Assembly: GCA_016182425.1 (NCBI GenBank)
Contig: JACPGP010000030.1
Coordinates: 19,293-83,292 of the forward strand
Length of the DNA: 64,000 bases
Origin: Candidatus Levyibacteriota bacterium
GTDB lineage: Bacteria > Patescibacteria > Microgenomatia > Levybacterales > UBA12049
Direction of reading: 5' to 3'
Under the pieces are notes generated by a model. The model was not told the origin of the DNA. It searched no databases and saw nothing but the letters and a program-made list of their open reading frames with translations. The position numbers and the translations under genes are program-made. Shown here one piece after another: positions 23,825-32,013 of this stretch; within the stretch, counting starts at the first letter, position 1, and every line of letters begins with the position of its first letter.

Positions 23825-24130
23825 ATGAAACTAAAAAAAGGAGACGAGGTAAAAGTTGTTATGGGTAAAGATAAAGGAAAAACGGGAAAGGTAGAGAAGG
23901 TTTTTCCAGATAAGCAGAGAGTGTTGGTTTCGGGTGTCAATCAGTATAAAAGGCACTTGAAAGCACGTTCGCAGAAACAGCCGTCAGAAATTGTTACAAT
24001 CACAAAGCCGCTGGCGGTGGCAAATGTGATGAGAATCTGCCCTAAATGCCATTTGGGGAGCAGGATTTTTTACCAAACTATAGAAGAGAAGAAAGAAAGG
24101 ATGTGTCAAAAATGCCAAAAAGCGATATAA
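23825..24130 (+). CDS. rplX: 50S ribosomal protein L24 with C-terminal zinc-ribbon-like cysteines
   Basis: L24, 101 residues, an assembly initiator with a KOW motif (KKGDEVKVVMGKDKGKTGKV). The C-terminal segment carries ICPKC and, 22 residues later, MCQKC: two CxxC pairs that could bind zinc. Such a tail occurs in some bacterial L24 proteins and is absent from others. Its end overlaps rplE by 19 bases. Confidence 0.95.
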   Translation: MKLKKGDEVKVVMGKDKGKTGKVEKVFPDKQRVLVSGVNQYKRHLKARSQKQPSEIVTITKPLAVANVMRICPKCHLGSRIFYQTIEEKKERMCQKCQKAI

Positions 24131-24663
24131 AAAACAAAACATTACTATTACAAGAGAAACTTGGTATTAAAAACCCAATGGCAGTGCCACGACTTTCTAA
24201 AATTGTGGTTAACATTGGAGTAAAAGATGCCGTGTCTGACAAGAAGAACATGGAAAAAGTTCTTTCTATTCTGCCTGAAATAACCGGCCAGAAACCAAAA
24301 GTAGCCCGCGCTAAGAAATCAATAGCGGGATTTAAGCTGCGAGAGAAAGACGCGATAGGAGCGGTTGTGACTCTGCGCGGAAAGCGAATGTATGATTTTT
24401 TTGTAAAACTTGTTAATATTGTGTTGCCGAGACTTCGAGACTTTCACGGGGTGGGAAGAGGACATTTTGACGGGCATGGAAATTATACTCTAGGATTTAC
24501 GGAACATACAGTTTTTCCAGAAATTGATCTGGGGAAAGTTGATAAGGTTTTTGGCCTTGAAGTTGTTATTGTGACCACGGCCAAAAACGATAAAGAGGGG
24601 TTAATACTTTTAGAAATGCTTGGTATGCCCTTCCAGAAAGGACAGGATGGCAAAAAAATCTGA
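24112..24663 (+). CDS. rplE: 50S ribosomal protein L5
   Basis: L5, 183 residues, a 5S rRNA-binding protein contacting P-site tRNA. Features: NPMAVPRLSKIVVNIGVKDA, SIAGFKLREKDAIGAVVTLR, and RDFHGVGRGHFDGHGNYTLG followed by FTEHTVFPEI. The start MPKSDIKNKT at 24112 aligns with L5; a longer in-frame ATG at 24046 would read through rplX in another frame. Confidence 0.96.
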   Translation: MPKSDIKNKTLLLQEKLGIKNPMAVPRLSKIVVNIGVKDAVSDKKNMEKVLSILPEITGQKPKVARAKKSIAGFKLREKDAIGAVVTLRGKRMYDFFVKLVNIVLPRLRDFHGVGRGHFDGHGNYTLGFTEHTVFPEIDLGKVDKVFGLEVVIVTTAKNDKEGLILLEMLGMPFQKGQDGKKI

Positions 24664-24832
24664 CATAGTAAAATTTAAAAAAAAACAAAAATACGAAGTT
24701 AGACAAAGAAATAGATGCAATCTTTGTGGAAGGGCGCGAAGCTACATGCGTCGTTTTGGGCTATGCAGAATGTGTTTTCGAGAGTTGGCGGTAAAAGGAG
24801 AATTGCCGGGCGTAACTAAGGCAAGTTGGTAA
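24647..24832 (+). CDS. rpsZ: 30S ribosomal protein S14, zinc-binding type (type Z)
   Basis: S14 of the short zinc-binding class, 61 residues. The zinc site is RCNLCGRARSYMRRFGLCRM followed by CF, i.e. CxxC-x12-CxxC. The start MAKKSDIVKF at 24647 matches the family and overlaps the end of rplE by 17 bases. It also ends with KGELPGVTKASW, the standard C-terminus. Confidence 0.96.
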   Translation: MAKKSDIVKFKKKQKYEVRQRNRCNLCGRARSYMRRFGLCRMCFRELAVKGELPGVTKASW

Positions 24833-24833
24833 T

Positions 24834-25211
24834 ATGCAAGATTTTGTTATTAGAGTAAAAAATGCCGCTTTGGCGCGCAGGAAAGAAGTGATACTTCCGT
24901 ATTCAAAAATAAATAAAGCGGTCGGGGGTATTTTGGTAAAAGCTGGATTTTTGGAAACACTAAAGGAGGAAGGAAAAGGAAAGAAAGTACTTGTGGCAAA
25001 AATACGGTACCAGAAGAGTAAACCAGTTCTGATTGATGTTTGTCTTATCTCAAAACCGTCGCTTCGTATTTATGCAAATGCTAAACATGTCAAGATGGGA
25101 AAAGGTATGTCCCGTGGTATCGAGATTATTTCTACCAGCCAGGGGGTTATGACAGGGGGAGAAGCAAAGAAACTTGGTATTGGCGGAGAAGTACTGTTTA
25201 GAATTTGGTAA
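24834..25211 (+). CDS. rpsH: 30S ribosomal protein S8
   Basis: S8, 125 residues, a central-domain 16S rRNA binder and, in other bacteria, translational repressor of the spc operon. Features: FVIRVKNAALARRKEVILPY, KPSLRIYANAKHVKMGKGMS and the C-terminal RGIEIISTSQGVMTGGEAKK followed by LGIGGEVLFRIW. The start follows rpsZ after one base. Confidence 0.96.
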   Translation: MQDFVIRVKNAALARRKEVILPYSKINKAVGGILVKAGFLETLKEEGKGKKVLVAKIRYQKSKPVLIDVCLISKPSLRIYANAKHVKMGKGMSRGIEIISTSQGVMTGGEAKKLGIGGEVLFRIW

Positions 25212-25215
25212 AACT

Positions 25216-25767
25216 ATGTCAAAAATTGGGAAAATACCGGTTATCCTTAAAGAAGGAGTAACAGCCACAATCGAAGGCCAAAAGATAATGATAAGTGGGC
25301 CAAAGGGAACACTATCATACACTTTTCCTTTGGAGATTGATGTCGATATCAAGGGTGGAAAAATTGTGGTTTCGCCAAAAAAAGAAGCACAAGAATCAGG
25401 CAAAGCGGCATTTGGTTTAACACGCGCGATGATTGGGAATATGACAAAGGGCGTCACCGAGGGGTTTGAAAAAAAACTTGAGCTGACAGGCGTTGGGTAT
25501 AGGGCTCAGGTTATGGGTAAAGACCTGTCTGTCTCGGTGGGTTTTTCTCATCCGGTAAAAGTGGCTGCTCCTTTGGGAATTCAATTTGCTGTTTTGGAAA
25601 ACACCATTGTTATTTCCGGAATAGATAAGACATTGGTTGGTAATGTGGCGGCAACAATTCGTAGGATTCGCCCCCCAGAACCATACAAAGGGAAGGGCAT
25701 CAAGTATGCAGGAGAACGAATACGTCGAAAAGCAGGTAAAGCAGCCAAGGCAGTAGGAACAAAGTAG
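25216..25767 (+). CDS. rplF: 50S ribosomal protein L6
   Basis: L6, 183 residues, near the sarcin-ricin loop. It begins MSKIGKIPVILKEGVTATIE and has KLELTGVGYRAQVMGKDLSV and the C-terminal PPEPYKGKGIKYAGERIRRK. The start at 25216 was chosen over an in-frame ATG at 25174 inside rpsH because it matches the L6 N-terminus. Confidence 0.97.
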   Translation: MSKIGKIPVILKEGVTATIEGQKIMISGPKGTLSYTFPLEIDVDIKGGKIVVSPKKEAQESGKAAFGLTRAMIGNMTKGVTEGFEKKLELTGVGYRAQVMGKDLSVSVGFSHPVKVAAPLGIQFAVLENTIVISGIDKTLVGNVAATIRRIRPPEPYKGKGIKYAGERIRRKAGKAAKAVGTK

Positions 25768-25778
25768 AATTTAGAGTT

Positions 25779-26108
25779 ATGAATAAAAAAAGGCAAAAAA
25801 GAGTCAGAGCAAAAGTGAGGGGTACAAAGGATATGCCAAGATTATCCATGTATAGATCTAATAGATATCTTTATGGGCAGCTTATTAATGATGAGAAAGC
25901 TGTAACAATTGTTGGTATATCGGAAAAAGAGCTTGAAAATAAAAAGGTAACAAAAAGTGCCAGGGCAAAAACACTAGGAACACTTTTTGCTAAAAAGGTG
26001 ATTGCCAAAAAGATAAAAAAAGTTAGATTTGATCGAGGAAGCTACAAATACCACGGACGAGTAAAAGCGTTTGCAGAAGGTGCTAGAGAGGGAGGGTTAA
26101 AATTTTAA
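25779..26108 (+). CDS. rplR: 50S ribosomal protein L18
   Basis: L18, 109 residues, a 5S rRNA-binding protein. Features: RVRAKVRGTKDMPRLSMYRS NRYLYGQLI in the N-terminal half, then VRFDRGSYKYHGRVKAFAEG and AREGGLKF at the end. The stop shares one base with the rpsE start (TAATG). Confidence 0.95.
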   Translation: MNKKRQKRVRAKVRGTKDMPRLSMYRSNRYLYGQLINDEKAVTIVGISEKELENKKVTKSARAKTLGTLFAKKVIAKKIKKVRFDRGSYKYHGRVKAFAEGAREGGLKF

Positions 26109-26560
26109 TGGAGAGAGAATTTGAAGAAAAAATTGTCCAGATAAACAGAGTTTCCAAGAAAACCAAAGGAGGTAATAAAATTGGTTTTTCGGTGGTTGTG
26201 GTAGTGGGAGACAGAAAGGGTAAAGTTGGGGTGGGCTTAGGAAAGGCAGTGGATGTATCATCGTCTATTCGCAAAGGGGTGGAAGTGGCCAAGAAACACA
26301 TGCTATCTGTACCAATTGTCCAGGGTACTATCCCGCTTTCGATTTTAATAAAAAGAGGCGCCGCCAAAGTACTCTTAAAACCAGCCCCTCCGGGTAGCGG
26401 GGTTATTGCCGGAGGAGCGGTGCGAAGTGTAGTTGAGGCAGCAGGCATCCACAATATCTCATCCAAGGTTTTAGGAACAAAAAATCAAGCATCCAATGTG
26501 TATGCCACACTGGAAGCGCTGATGCGTATATCAGAGCTGTATAAGAGGGAGAAAAAATGA
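26108..26560 (+). CDS. rpsE: 30S ribosomal protein S5
   Basis: S5, 150 residues, at the mRNA entry with S3 and S4. The N-terminal double-stranded RNA-binding domain shows RVSKKTKGGNKIGFSVVVVV and GDRKGKVGVGLGKAVDVSSS. The C-terminal domain has LLKPAPPGSGVIAGGAVRSV and AAGIHNISSKVLGTKNQASN. The next gene is rplO with a four-base overlap. L30, which normally lies between them, is absent. Confidence 0.96.
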   Translation: MEREFEEKIVQINRVSKKTKGGNKIGFSVVVVVGDRKGKVGVGLGKAVDVSSSIRKGVEVAKKHMLSVPIVQGTIPLSILIKRGAAKVLLKPAPPGSGVIAGGAVRSVVEAAGIHNISSKVLGTKNQASNVYATLEALMRISELYKREKK

Positions 26561-27003
26561 GCGAGCTTAATAATTTGGTCAAGCTGGTGAAAAATAAGAA
26601 GAAACGTTTAGGGCAAGGCCACGGATCAGGAAGAGGAAAAACCGCCGGTCGTGGCACCAAGGGTCAAAAGGCCCGAGGAAAGATCCCCTCCTATTTTGAA
26701 GGAGGAGCGTTGCCTTTAATAAAACGTCTTCCTTTTAGGCGGGGGAAAGGTAAAAATAAGCTATTTAAGAAAAAGCCCATTATTGTAAACGTGAAGACGC
26801 TAAATCTTTTGCCAAAAGGTGCGACTGTTGATATTAAGACATTAGTTTTGCATAATATTGTCGATGAGAAAGACGCGGTAGAAAACGGCGTGAAGATCTT
26901 AGGAGACGGAACACTGACTGTTTTACTAACTGTTGCTTTGCCGACATCAAAGGGCGCACGTGGGAAGATTGAAAAAATGGGCGGAAAAGTCACTTCGTTG
27001 TAA
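26557..27003 (+). CDS. rplO: 50S ribosomal protein L15
   Basis: L15, 148 residues, a late-assembly 50S protein. The N-terminal Gly/Lys/Arg-rich region RLGQGHGSGRGKTAGRGTKG followed by QKARGKIPSYFEGGALPLIK is standard. The C-terminal domain carries KILGDGTLTVLLTVALPTSK. It overlaps rpsE by four bases (ATGA) and precedes secY by three. Confidence 0.95.
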   Translation: MSELNNLVKLVKNKKKRLGQGHGSGRGKTAGRGTKGQKARGKIPSYFEGGALPLIKRLPFRRGKGKNKLFKKKPIIVNVKTLNLLPKGATVDIKTLVLHNIVDEKDAVENGVKILGDGTLTVLLTVALPTSKGARGKIEKMGGKVTSL

Positions 27004-27006
27004 TAG

Positions 27007-28293
27007 ATGAAAGACGTCTTTCGGATTTTTCAAAATAGCATAAAAACACAGGATGTACGGAGAAAAATTCTCTTTACCATAGGCATTTTTGTGGTTTTTA
27101 GAATTTTTGCCTATATCCCGGTCAGCGGAGTGAATCTAGCAAGTCTTAAAGCGCTTTTTTCCCAGAATCAATTTTTAGGTTTACTCGATATATTTTCTGG
27201 CGGAACTCTGGCCAACTTTTCGGTAATGGCGCTAGGTCTTAACCCGTATATTAATGCCTCAATTATTTTACAGCTTGCGACACTGGTTTTTCCCAAACTG
27301 GAAGCTCTTTCTAAAGAAGGTGAAGCCGGGCGCCAAAAGATAAATCAGTATACCAGGTTTTTAACAGTGCCGCTGGCGGCGGTGCAGGCAATTGGAATGT
27401 ATACTCTTCTTCGCAACCAGGGAATTATTGCCACGTTGGTGCCAATACAGCTTGTTTCGTTTATTGTGACCATGACGGCCGGAACAATGTTTTTGGTCTG
27501 GTTGGGCGAGCTTATTTCCGAGAAAGGTATTGGAAATGGCATATCGATTCTTATCTTTGCCGGAATTGTGGGGAGGATTCCCGTGGTCTTTGTGCAGACC
27601 GTGCAGACGGTGACTAGCGAGAACATACTTAGCATTTTAACGTTTCTTTTTATAGGAGTGGTGGTTATTGCGGCAATCATTTTTATGAATGAAGCAGTGC
27701 GGCAAATAGCAGTGTACTATGCCAAGCGGGTGAGAGGAAGTAAAATGTATGGCGGACAAACGACTCATCTTCCCTTGCGACTCAATCAGGCAGGAGTAAT
27801 TCCTATTATTTTTGCTGTGTCTTTGGTGCTTTTTCCTTCTCTTATTGGCAACTACTTAATTGCTTCGAAAAACAACATTGTTCACGTTATTGGTCTATCA
27901 ATGTCATCTCTTTTCAATCCTGTAGGATTATTCTACAACGCACTTTACTTCTTTTTAGTGGTGGGATTTACTTACTTTTACACTGCTGTTATTTTTAACC
28001 CCAAAAAAATTTCCGATGAAATACAAAAATATGGAGGGTTTATTCCAGGTATTCGTCCGGGAACACCTACCGCCCATTATCTTAATTACATCTTAACCAG
28101 AATCACCTTGGCGGGAGCCACCTTTTTAGGCAGCATCGCAATTCTTCCCATGATTGCCCGCGCTGCAACAGGTATTGAAACGCTGCTGTTGGGAGGAACG
28201 GGAATCCTCATCGTTGTGTCTGTTGTTTTAGAAACTGTTCGAACATTAGAGGCGCAGTTAGTCATGCGAAATTACGAGCGATTTGTTAAATGA
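27007..28293 (+). CDS. secY: Preprotein translocase subunit SecY
   Basis: Channel subunit of the Sec translocase, 428 residues with about ten membrane segments. Conserved parts: RKILFTIGIFVVFRIFAYIP (helix 1), the plug region near GLLDIFSGGTLANFSVMALG, LNPYINASIILQLATLVFPK (helix 2b), and the cytoplasmic loop KMYGGQTTHLPLRLNQAGVI. The tail ends TLEAQLVMRNYERFVK. It overlaps adk by four bases. This is the usual place for secY, and its product serves the exported proteins seen here (cyclophilin, VanW-like, solute-binding protein). Confidence 0.97.
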   Translation: MKDVFRIFQNSIKTQDVRRKILFTIGIFVVFRIFAYIPVSGVNLASLKALFSQNQFLGLLDIFSGGTLANFSVMALGLNPYINASIILQLATLVFPKLEALSKEGEAGRQKINQYTRFLTVPLAAVQAIGMYTLLRNQGIIATLVPIQLVSFIVTMTAGTMFLVWLGELISEKGIGNGISILIFAGIVGRIPVVFVQTVQTVTSENILSILTFLFIGVVVIAAIIFMNEAVRQIAVYYAKRVRGSKMYGGQTTHLPLRLNQAGVIPIIFAVSLVLFPSLIGNYLIASKNNIVHVIGLSMSSLFNPVGLFYNALYFFLVVGFTYFYTAVIFNPKKISDEIQKYGGFIPGIRPGTPTAHYLNYILTRITLAGATFLGSIAILPMIARAATGIETLLLGGTGILIVVSVVLETVRTLEAQLVMRNYERFVK

Positions 28294-28835
28294 AAATAGT
28301 GCTTATTGGCATTCAGGGATCTGGAAAATCAACCCAGGGAAACCTGCTTTCTAAAAAATTGAAAATTCCCTATCTTTCGACAGGGCATATTTTTAGAGAA
28401 TTAGCAAAAGAGCGCACAAATCTTGGGCGTTACATCAAAGAAGTTATGAACGCAGGATATCTTATCCCAGATGATAAGACTCTTGAGATAGTATCTGAGT
28501 ATTTAAAAAGAGATGAATATAAAAACGGATATATTCTTGATGGATTTCCACGAACACCATTGCAAGCTAAAGCATTCAAAAATGGCATCGATAAAGTTAT
28601 TTATCTTAAAGTATCCGATAAGGAAGCGCTTTGGCGTCTTTCTCTTCGTAATGATGGTGAGGGGCGAGAGGATGATACATTAAGGGCAATTCATAAACGT
28701 ATTGAGCTTTTTCATAAATTTACCGAGCCGGTTCTTTCTTTTTACAAAAAGATCGGTGAACTGGTGGAAATAGATGGTGAGGCGGATATTAAGATAATAC
28801 ACAGACAGATTCTTAAAGTCTTGGGGGTGGCATGA
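28290..28835 (+). CDS. adk: Adenylate kinase, short form
   Basis: Interconverts ATP, ADP and AMP. The 181 residues carry the P-loop GIQGSGKSTQGNLLSKKLKI, the AMP-site STGHIFRELA, and GYILDGFPRTPLQAKAF with the DGFPR motif. The LID domain is reduced to a short loop around LRNDGEGREDDT, lacking the zinc-finger LID. It overlaps secY and the next kinase-like gene by four bases each, giving a run of coupled genes secY-adk-kinase-map. Confidence 0.92.
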   Translation: MKIVLIGIQGSGKSTQGNLLSKKLKIPYLSTGHIFRELAKERTNLGRYIKEVMNAGYLIPDDKTLEIVSEYLKRDEYKNGYILDGFPRTPLQAKAFKNGIDKVIYLKVSDKEALWRLSLRNDGEGREDDTLRAIHKRIELFHKFTEPVLSFYKKIGELVEIDGEADIKIIHRQILKVLGVA

Positions 28836-29398
28836 GCAAAAAACAGATTCTCGCGTTTGTAGGCATGCCCGGTTCTGGTAAGAGTTTAGTTGCCTCGTAC
28901 TTACAAAAAAAAGGATTGCCATTTGTTCGTTTTGGTGATCTTACCAAGCAAGAAATTGCTCGTCGAAAACTTACCCTATCGCCGGAGAATGAGCAAGTGG
29001 TCCGTGAATCCATAAGGCAGGAGTTTGGCATGGCTGCATTTGCTACAAAAGCAAAACCCAAAATTAAGGAGTTATTTTTATCCCACGACACTGTAGCTAT
29101 AGACGGGATGTATTCGTGGGAAGAATATTTGTTTCTTAAAGAAACATTTTCTTATGTTTTTGTTATTCATATTTTTGCAAATCGCAGCATTCGTTACGAA
29201 CGTTTGGCAAAGCGAAAGGCTCGTCCTTTTACAACAAAGCAGGCTCAAAAAAGGGATTTTGCAGAGATAGAAAAACTTAATAAAGGCGGCCCAATTGCAA
29301 TTGCAGATTATCTTATAGATAACACAAGTGATAACAAAGAAGAACTTTATAAAAAAATTGATAAATTGCTCTTAGTGCTTGGAATAAAAAATGGTTGA
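28832..29398 (+). CDS. P-loop kinase of the adenylate/dephospho-CoA kinase-like group (UPF0200-like)
   Basis: A 188-residue nucleotide kinase-like protein. The P-loop is FVGMPGSGKSLVASYLQKKG, followed by VRFGDLTKQEIARRKL, which resembles the GDVVR region of the archaeal UPF0200 family. A helical segment with RSIRYERLAKRKARP follows, then KGGPIAIADYLIDNTSD near the C-terminus, matching the ADY-I-xN end of those kinases. The substrate is not determined. A fused archaeal-type dephospho-CoA kinase occurs elsewhere in the window, which argues against this being the CoA enzyme. It overlaps adk by four bases and map by eight. Confidence 0.65.
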   Translation: MSKKQILAFVGMPGSGKSLVASYLQKKGLPFVRFGDLTKQEIARRKLTLSPENEQVVRESIRQEFGMAAFATKAKPKIKELFLSHDTVAIDGMYSWEEYLFLKETFSYVFVIHIFANRSIRYERLAKRKARPFTTKQAQKRDFAEIEKLNKGGPIAIADYLIDNTSDNKEELYKKIDKLLLVLGIKNG

Positions 29399-30140
29399 TA
29401 TAAAAACAAAAAAGGATTTAGAAATAATGAGTAAGGGCGGAGCTATTTTGACTGCGGTTCTACACGAGGTTTTAGAACATGTAAAGCCTGGAGTTTCAGA
29501 ACTTGAGCTTGACAGGTTAGCAGAAAAGCTTATTTTGCAAAAAGGTGGGGAGCCTGGGTTTAAAAAAATTCCTGGATATAAGCATACAATTTGCATATCA
29601 ACAAACGACGTTGTAGTGCATGGTATCCCGACTAACTACAAGTTAAGAGAAGGAGATATTGTAGGAATTGACTGTGGTGTATTTTATAACGGTTTTCATA
29701 CAGATATGGCAGAGACAGTACAAATTCAAAATGACAACGAAAAAATCAAAAAGTTTTTAGATACCGGGAAACATGCATTGGAAGAGGCAATTAAACAGGC
29801 AAGAATAGGAAATAGGATTGGGCATATTTCAAAAACAATACAAGAAATTGTTGAGCGTGATGGATACTCAGCGGTCAGGAGTCTTATTGGACACGGTGTG
29901 GGACGGGAACTTCATGAGGAGCCCGAGGTGCCAGGCTTCTTAAACCGAAAAATCGAAAAAACGCCACTTTTAACAGAAGGCATGACTATTGCAATTGAGG
30001 TGATCTATAATATGGGAAAGCATGACGTGGTCTACTCAAATCAGGACGGATGGACAATAAAAACTGCTGATGGCAGCATTTCCGGGCTTTTTGAACGAAC
30101 AATAGCAATTATAAAAAACGGTGCGCGCATTCTTACATAA
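29391..30140 (+). CDS. map: Methionine aminopeptidase type I
   Basis: Removes the initiator methionine from new proteins. The 249 residues carry all five metal ligands in order: IDCGVFYNGFHTDMAETV (two Asp), GHGVGRELHEEPEVPGF (His), GMTIAIEVIY (Glu) and GSISGLFERTIAI (Glu). The substrate His is in VVHGIPTNY. The start overlaps the preceding kinase gene by eight bases. A new promoter for infA lies 50 bases after the stop. Confidence 0.96.
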   Translation: MVDIKTKKDLEIMSKGGAILTAVLHEVLEHVKPGVSELELDRLAEKLILQKGGEPGFKKIPGYKHTICISTNDVVVHGIPTNYKLREGDIVGIDCGVFYNGFHTDMAETVQIQNDNEKIKKFLDTGKHALEEAIKQARIGNRIGHISKTIQEIVERDGYSAVRSLIGHGVGRELHEEPEVPGFLNRKIEKTPLLTEGMTIAIEVIYNMGKHDVVYSNQDGWTIKTADGSISGLFERTIAIIKNGARILT

Positions 30141-30151
30141 TAAGTAATAAG

Positions 30152-30180
30152 TTGCTGTTTATAGGATAGTTTGGTATAAT
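30152..30180 (+). promoter_or_regulatory. infA promoter
   Basis: TTGCTG at 30152-30157, a 17-base spacer and TATAAT at 30175-30180 with TGG in front (extended -10). The infA ATG is nine bases after the box, so the leader would be about three bases. Confidence 0.65.
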
Positions 30181-30189
30181 TTCTTTTCT

Positions 30190-30408
30190 ATGGCTCATCA
30201 GGGATCGTTCGAAGTAGAAGGCGTTGTTAAAGAATCGTTGCCTAATACTTTGTTTCGTGTTCAAACTTCGGATGGAAACTTGCTGTTATGCCACCTTTCC
30301 GGTAAAATGCGGATGCATTTTATCAAGATTTTGCCAGGAGACAGGGTTCGGGTAGAAATGACGCCATACGATAAGAATAAAGGTAGAATAGTATACAGAC
30401 ATAAATAA
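30190..30408 (+). CDS. infA: Translation initiation factor IF-1
   Basis: IF-1, 72 residues, an OB-fold protein that binds the 30S A site during initiation. Features: GSFEVEGVVKESLPNTLFRV, DGNLLLCHLSGKMRMHFIKI and LPGDRVRVEMTPYDKNKGRI. It has its own near-leaderless promoter and starts the rpmJ-rpsM-rpsK-rpsD run. Confidence 0.97.
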   Translation: MAHQGSFEVEGVVKESLPNTLFRVQTSDGNLLLCHLSGKMRMHFIKILPGDRVRVEMTPYDKNKGRIVYRHK

Positions 30409-30412
30409 ATTT

Positions 30413-30526
30413 ATGAAAGTCCAGGCCAGCGTTAAACAGCGGTGTGTGAAATGCAAAATTATTAAACGAAGAGGTGTCGTGCGAGTTGTCTGCGACAATC
30501 CACGACATAAACAAAGACAGGGATAA
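30413..30526 (+). CDS. rpmJ: 50S ribosomal protein L36
   Basis: L36, 37 residues, a small zinc-ribbon protein of the 50S subunit. The translation is MKVQASVKQRCVKCKIIKRR followed by GVVRVVCDNPRHKQRQG. The ligands CVKC, C27 and H32 fit the zinc-binding C+ form. The ATG at 30413 lies five bases after infA, and rpsM follows after three bases. Confidence 0.96.
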   Translation: MKVQASVKQRCVKCKIIKRRGVVRVVCDNPRHKQRQG

Positions 30527-30529
30527 CGT

Positions 30530-30967
30530 ATGAGAATCTCAGGAGTAAGTATTCCAGAGGGAAAAAGAATTGATATTGCTTTGACATACCTTTATGGTAT
30601 TGGGAGAGGTAATGTATATGAGGTACTGCAAAAGGCAGAGGTTGATCCAGCCAAGCGAGTAAAAACGCTTTCCGAAGAAGAGCAGAAACGGATTCAGAAG
30701 GCACTCGAAACGCACAAGATTGAAGGAGATCTGAGGGCAGAAGTAACAGAAGTGATTAAGCGGCTGAAAGAGACAGGCAGTTATCGAGGAATGCGGCACA
30801 TTCGAAATCTGCCAGCGCGAGGCCAGCGGACACGATCAAACGCGCGGACCAAAAGAGGAAAACGGGTGACAATCGGTGCTATCAAGAAGGAAGTTGCTAC
30901 AAAGATGGGGCTTGATACTAAAGCCGAAACGCCAACAAAGACATCAGACCAAGGAGGTAAAAAGTAA
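30530..30967 (+). CDS. rpsM: 30S ribosomal protein S13 with extended C-terminus
   Basis: S13, 145 residues against about 120, in the 30S head. Core features: RISGVSIPEGKRIDIALTYL, YGIGRGNVYEVLQKAEVDP and MRHIRNLPARGQRTRSNART. After KRGKR there is an additional Lys/Thr-rich tail of roughly 33 residues ending KTSDQGGKK. The tail normally reaches toward P-site tRNA; the function of the extra part is unknown. Confidence 0.96.
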   Translation: MRISGVSIPEGKRIDIALTYLYGIGRGNVYEVLQKAEVDPAKRVKTLSEEEQKRIQKALETHKIEGDLRAEVTEVIKRLKETGSYRGMRHIRNLPARGQRTRSNARTKRGKRVTIGAIKKEVATKMGLDTKAETPTKTSDQGGKK

Positions 30968-30972
30968 AGAGT

Positions 30973-31383
30973 ATGGCAGAGAAGAAGTCCGTCAAAGGCC
31001 AATCGGCCTCTGGCCGGAAAAAAATAGGCGTAAAGGTGTCGCCTAAAGGAAGGGTGTATATTACATCAACATTTAACAATACGCTTATTACCATCACTAA
31101 TGAGCAGGGAGACACGGTGGCGTGGGGATCATCGGGCGGAGCAGGGTTTAAGGGTACGCGAAAATCAACACCCTACGCGGCAACTGTGGCAATGGAACAA
31201 GCAGCAAAGAGGGCCATTGTCGATGGCATTAAGTCTGTGGATGTGTTTGTGAAAGGGCCGGGGTCCGGAAGAGATTCGGCGCTTCGCGCAATTAAAGCTG
31301 TCGGGATGTCGATAACGTCGATTGCGGATATTACACCCATTCCTCACAATGGACCGCGGGCAAAAAAGAAAAGGAGAGTATAA
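30973..31383 (+). CDS. rpsK: 30S ribosomal protein S11
   Basis: S11, 136 residues, on the 30S platform. Features: GRVYITSTFNNTLITITNEQ, WGSSGGAGFKGTRKSTPYAA and the C-terminal DITPIPHNGPRAKKKRRV. A GGAGG Shine-Dalgarno lies near the end of rpsM. Confidence 0.97.
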   Translation: MAEKKSVKGQSASGRKKIGVKVSPKGRVYITSTFNNTLITITNEQGDTVAWGSSGGAGFKGTRKSTPYAATVAMEQAAKRAIVDGIKSVDVFVKGPGSGRDSALRAIKAVGMSITSIADITPIPHNGPRAKKKRRV

Positions 31384-31386
31384 ACT

Positions 31387-31989
31387 ATGGCAAGATATAC
31401 GGGGCCAAAACATAGATTGGCAAGAAAAGAAGGGGTAAATATTATCGATAAGGAGTCGCAGTCTCTAATCAGAAGACTTAGTATCCCTCCGGGAGTTCAT
31501 GGGAAAAAGCGAAAAAGAGCGTTGTCGGAATTTGGTCAGCAGCTTAGAGAAAAACAGAAGGCAAAAGAGATGTATGGGGTGCTGGAGAAGCAATTTAGGA
31601 ACCTTGTTGACCGACTGCAGAAGAAAAGAGGCGAAACAGGAGAGCTTTTGATATCACTTTTGGAAACAAGACTCGATAATGTAGTGTACCGTTTGGGGTT
31701 TGCAAAGTCGAGATTTCAAGCGCGTCAATTTGTTAATCACGGCCAAGTCTTGGTTAACGGCCAGAAAGTGACAATACCATCTTACCAGGTAAGGAAGGGG
31801 GAGAAAGTATCGCTCTCGGAGAAATTACAGAAGAATGCTGCAGTTTTGGAGATTATGAAAGAGAACAAACCTATACTTTCTTACCTTGTTCGGGAGAATA
31901 ATTTTGGAACTCTGGTGCGATTTCCTACCCGCCAAGATGTTCAAGTTCCTTTTGATACGCAACTCATCATTGAATATTATTCAAGATAG
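31387..31989 (+). CDS. rpsD: 30S ribosomal protein S4
   Basis: S4, 200 residues, a primary 16S binder and proofreading-related protein. It starts MARYTGPKHRLARKEGVNI, lacks the N-terminal zinc cysteines (C- form), and has the S4 RNA-binding domain LETRLDNVVYRLGFAKSRFQ followed by ARQFVNHGQVLVNGQKV. It ends with VPFDTQLIIEYYSR. It follows rpsK after three bases. Confidence 0.96.
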   Translation: MARYTGPKHRLARKEGVNIIDKESQSLIRRLSIPPGVHGKKRKRALSEFGQQLREKQKAKEMYGVLEKQFRNLVDRLQKKRGETGELLISLLETRLDNVVYRLGFAKSRFQARQFVNHGQVLVNGQKVTIPSYQVRKGEKVSLSEKLQKNAAVLEIMKENKPILSYLVRENNFGTLVRFPTRQDVQVPFDTQLIIEYYSR

Positions 31990-31998
31990 TGGTAGAAT
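31990..31998 (+). promoter_or_regulatory. Extended -10 box before rpoA
   Basis: TGGTAGAAT just after the rpsD stop, 15 bases before the rpoA ATG. It may give rpoA its own transcript in addition to read-through. Confidence 0.45.
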
Positions 31999-32013
31999 AG
32001 GATTTTTAGGATT

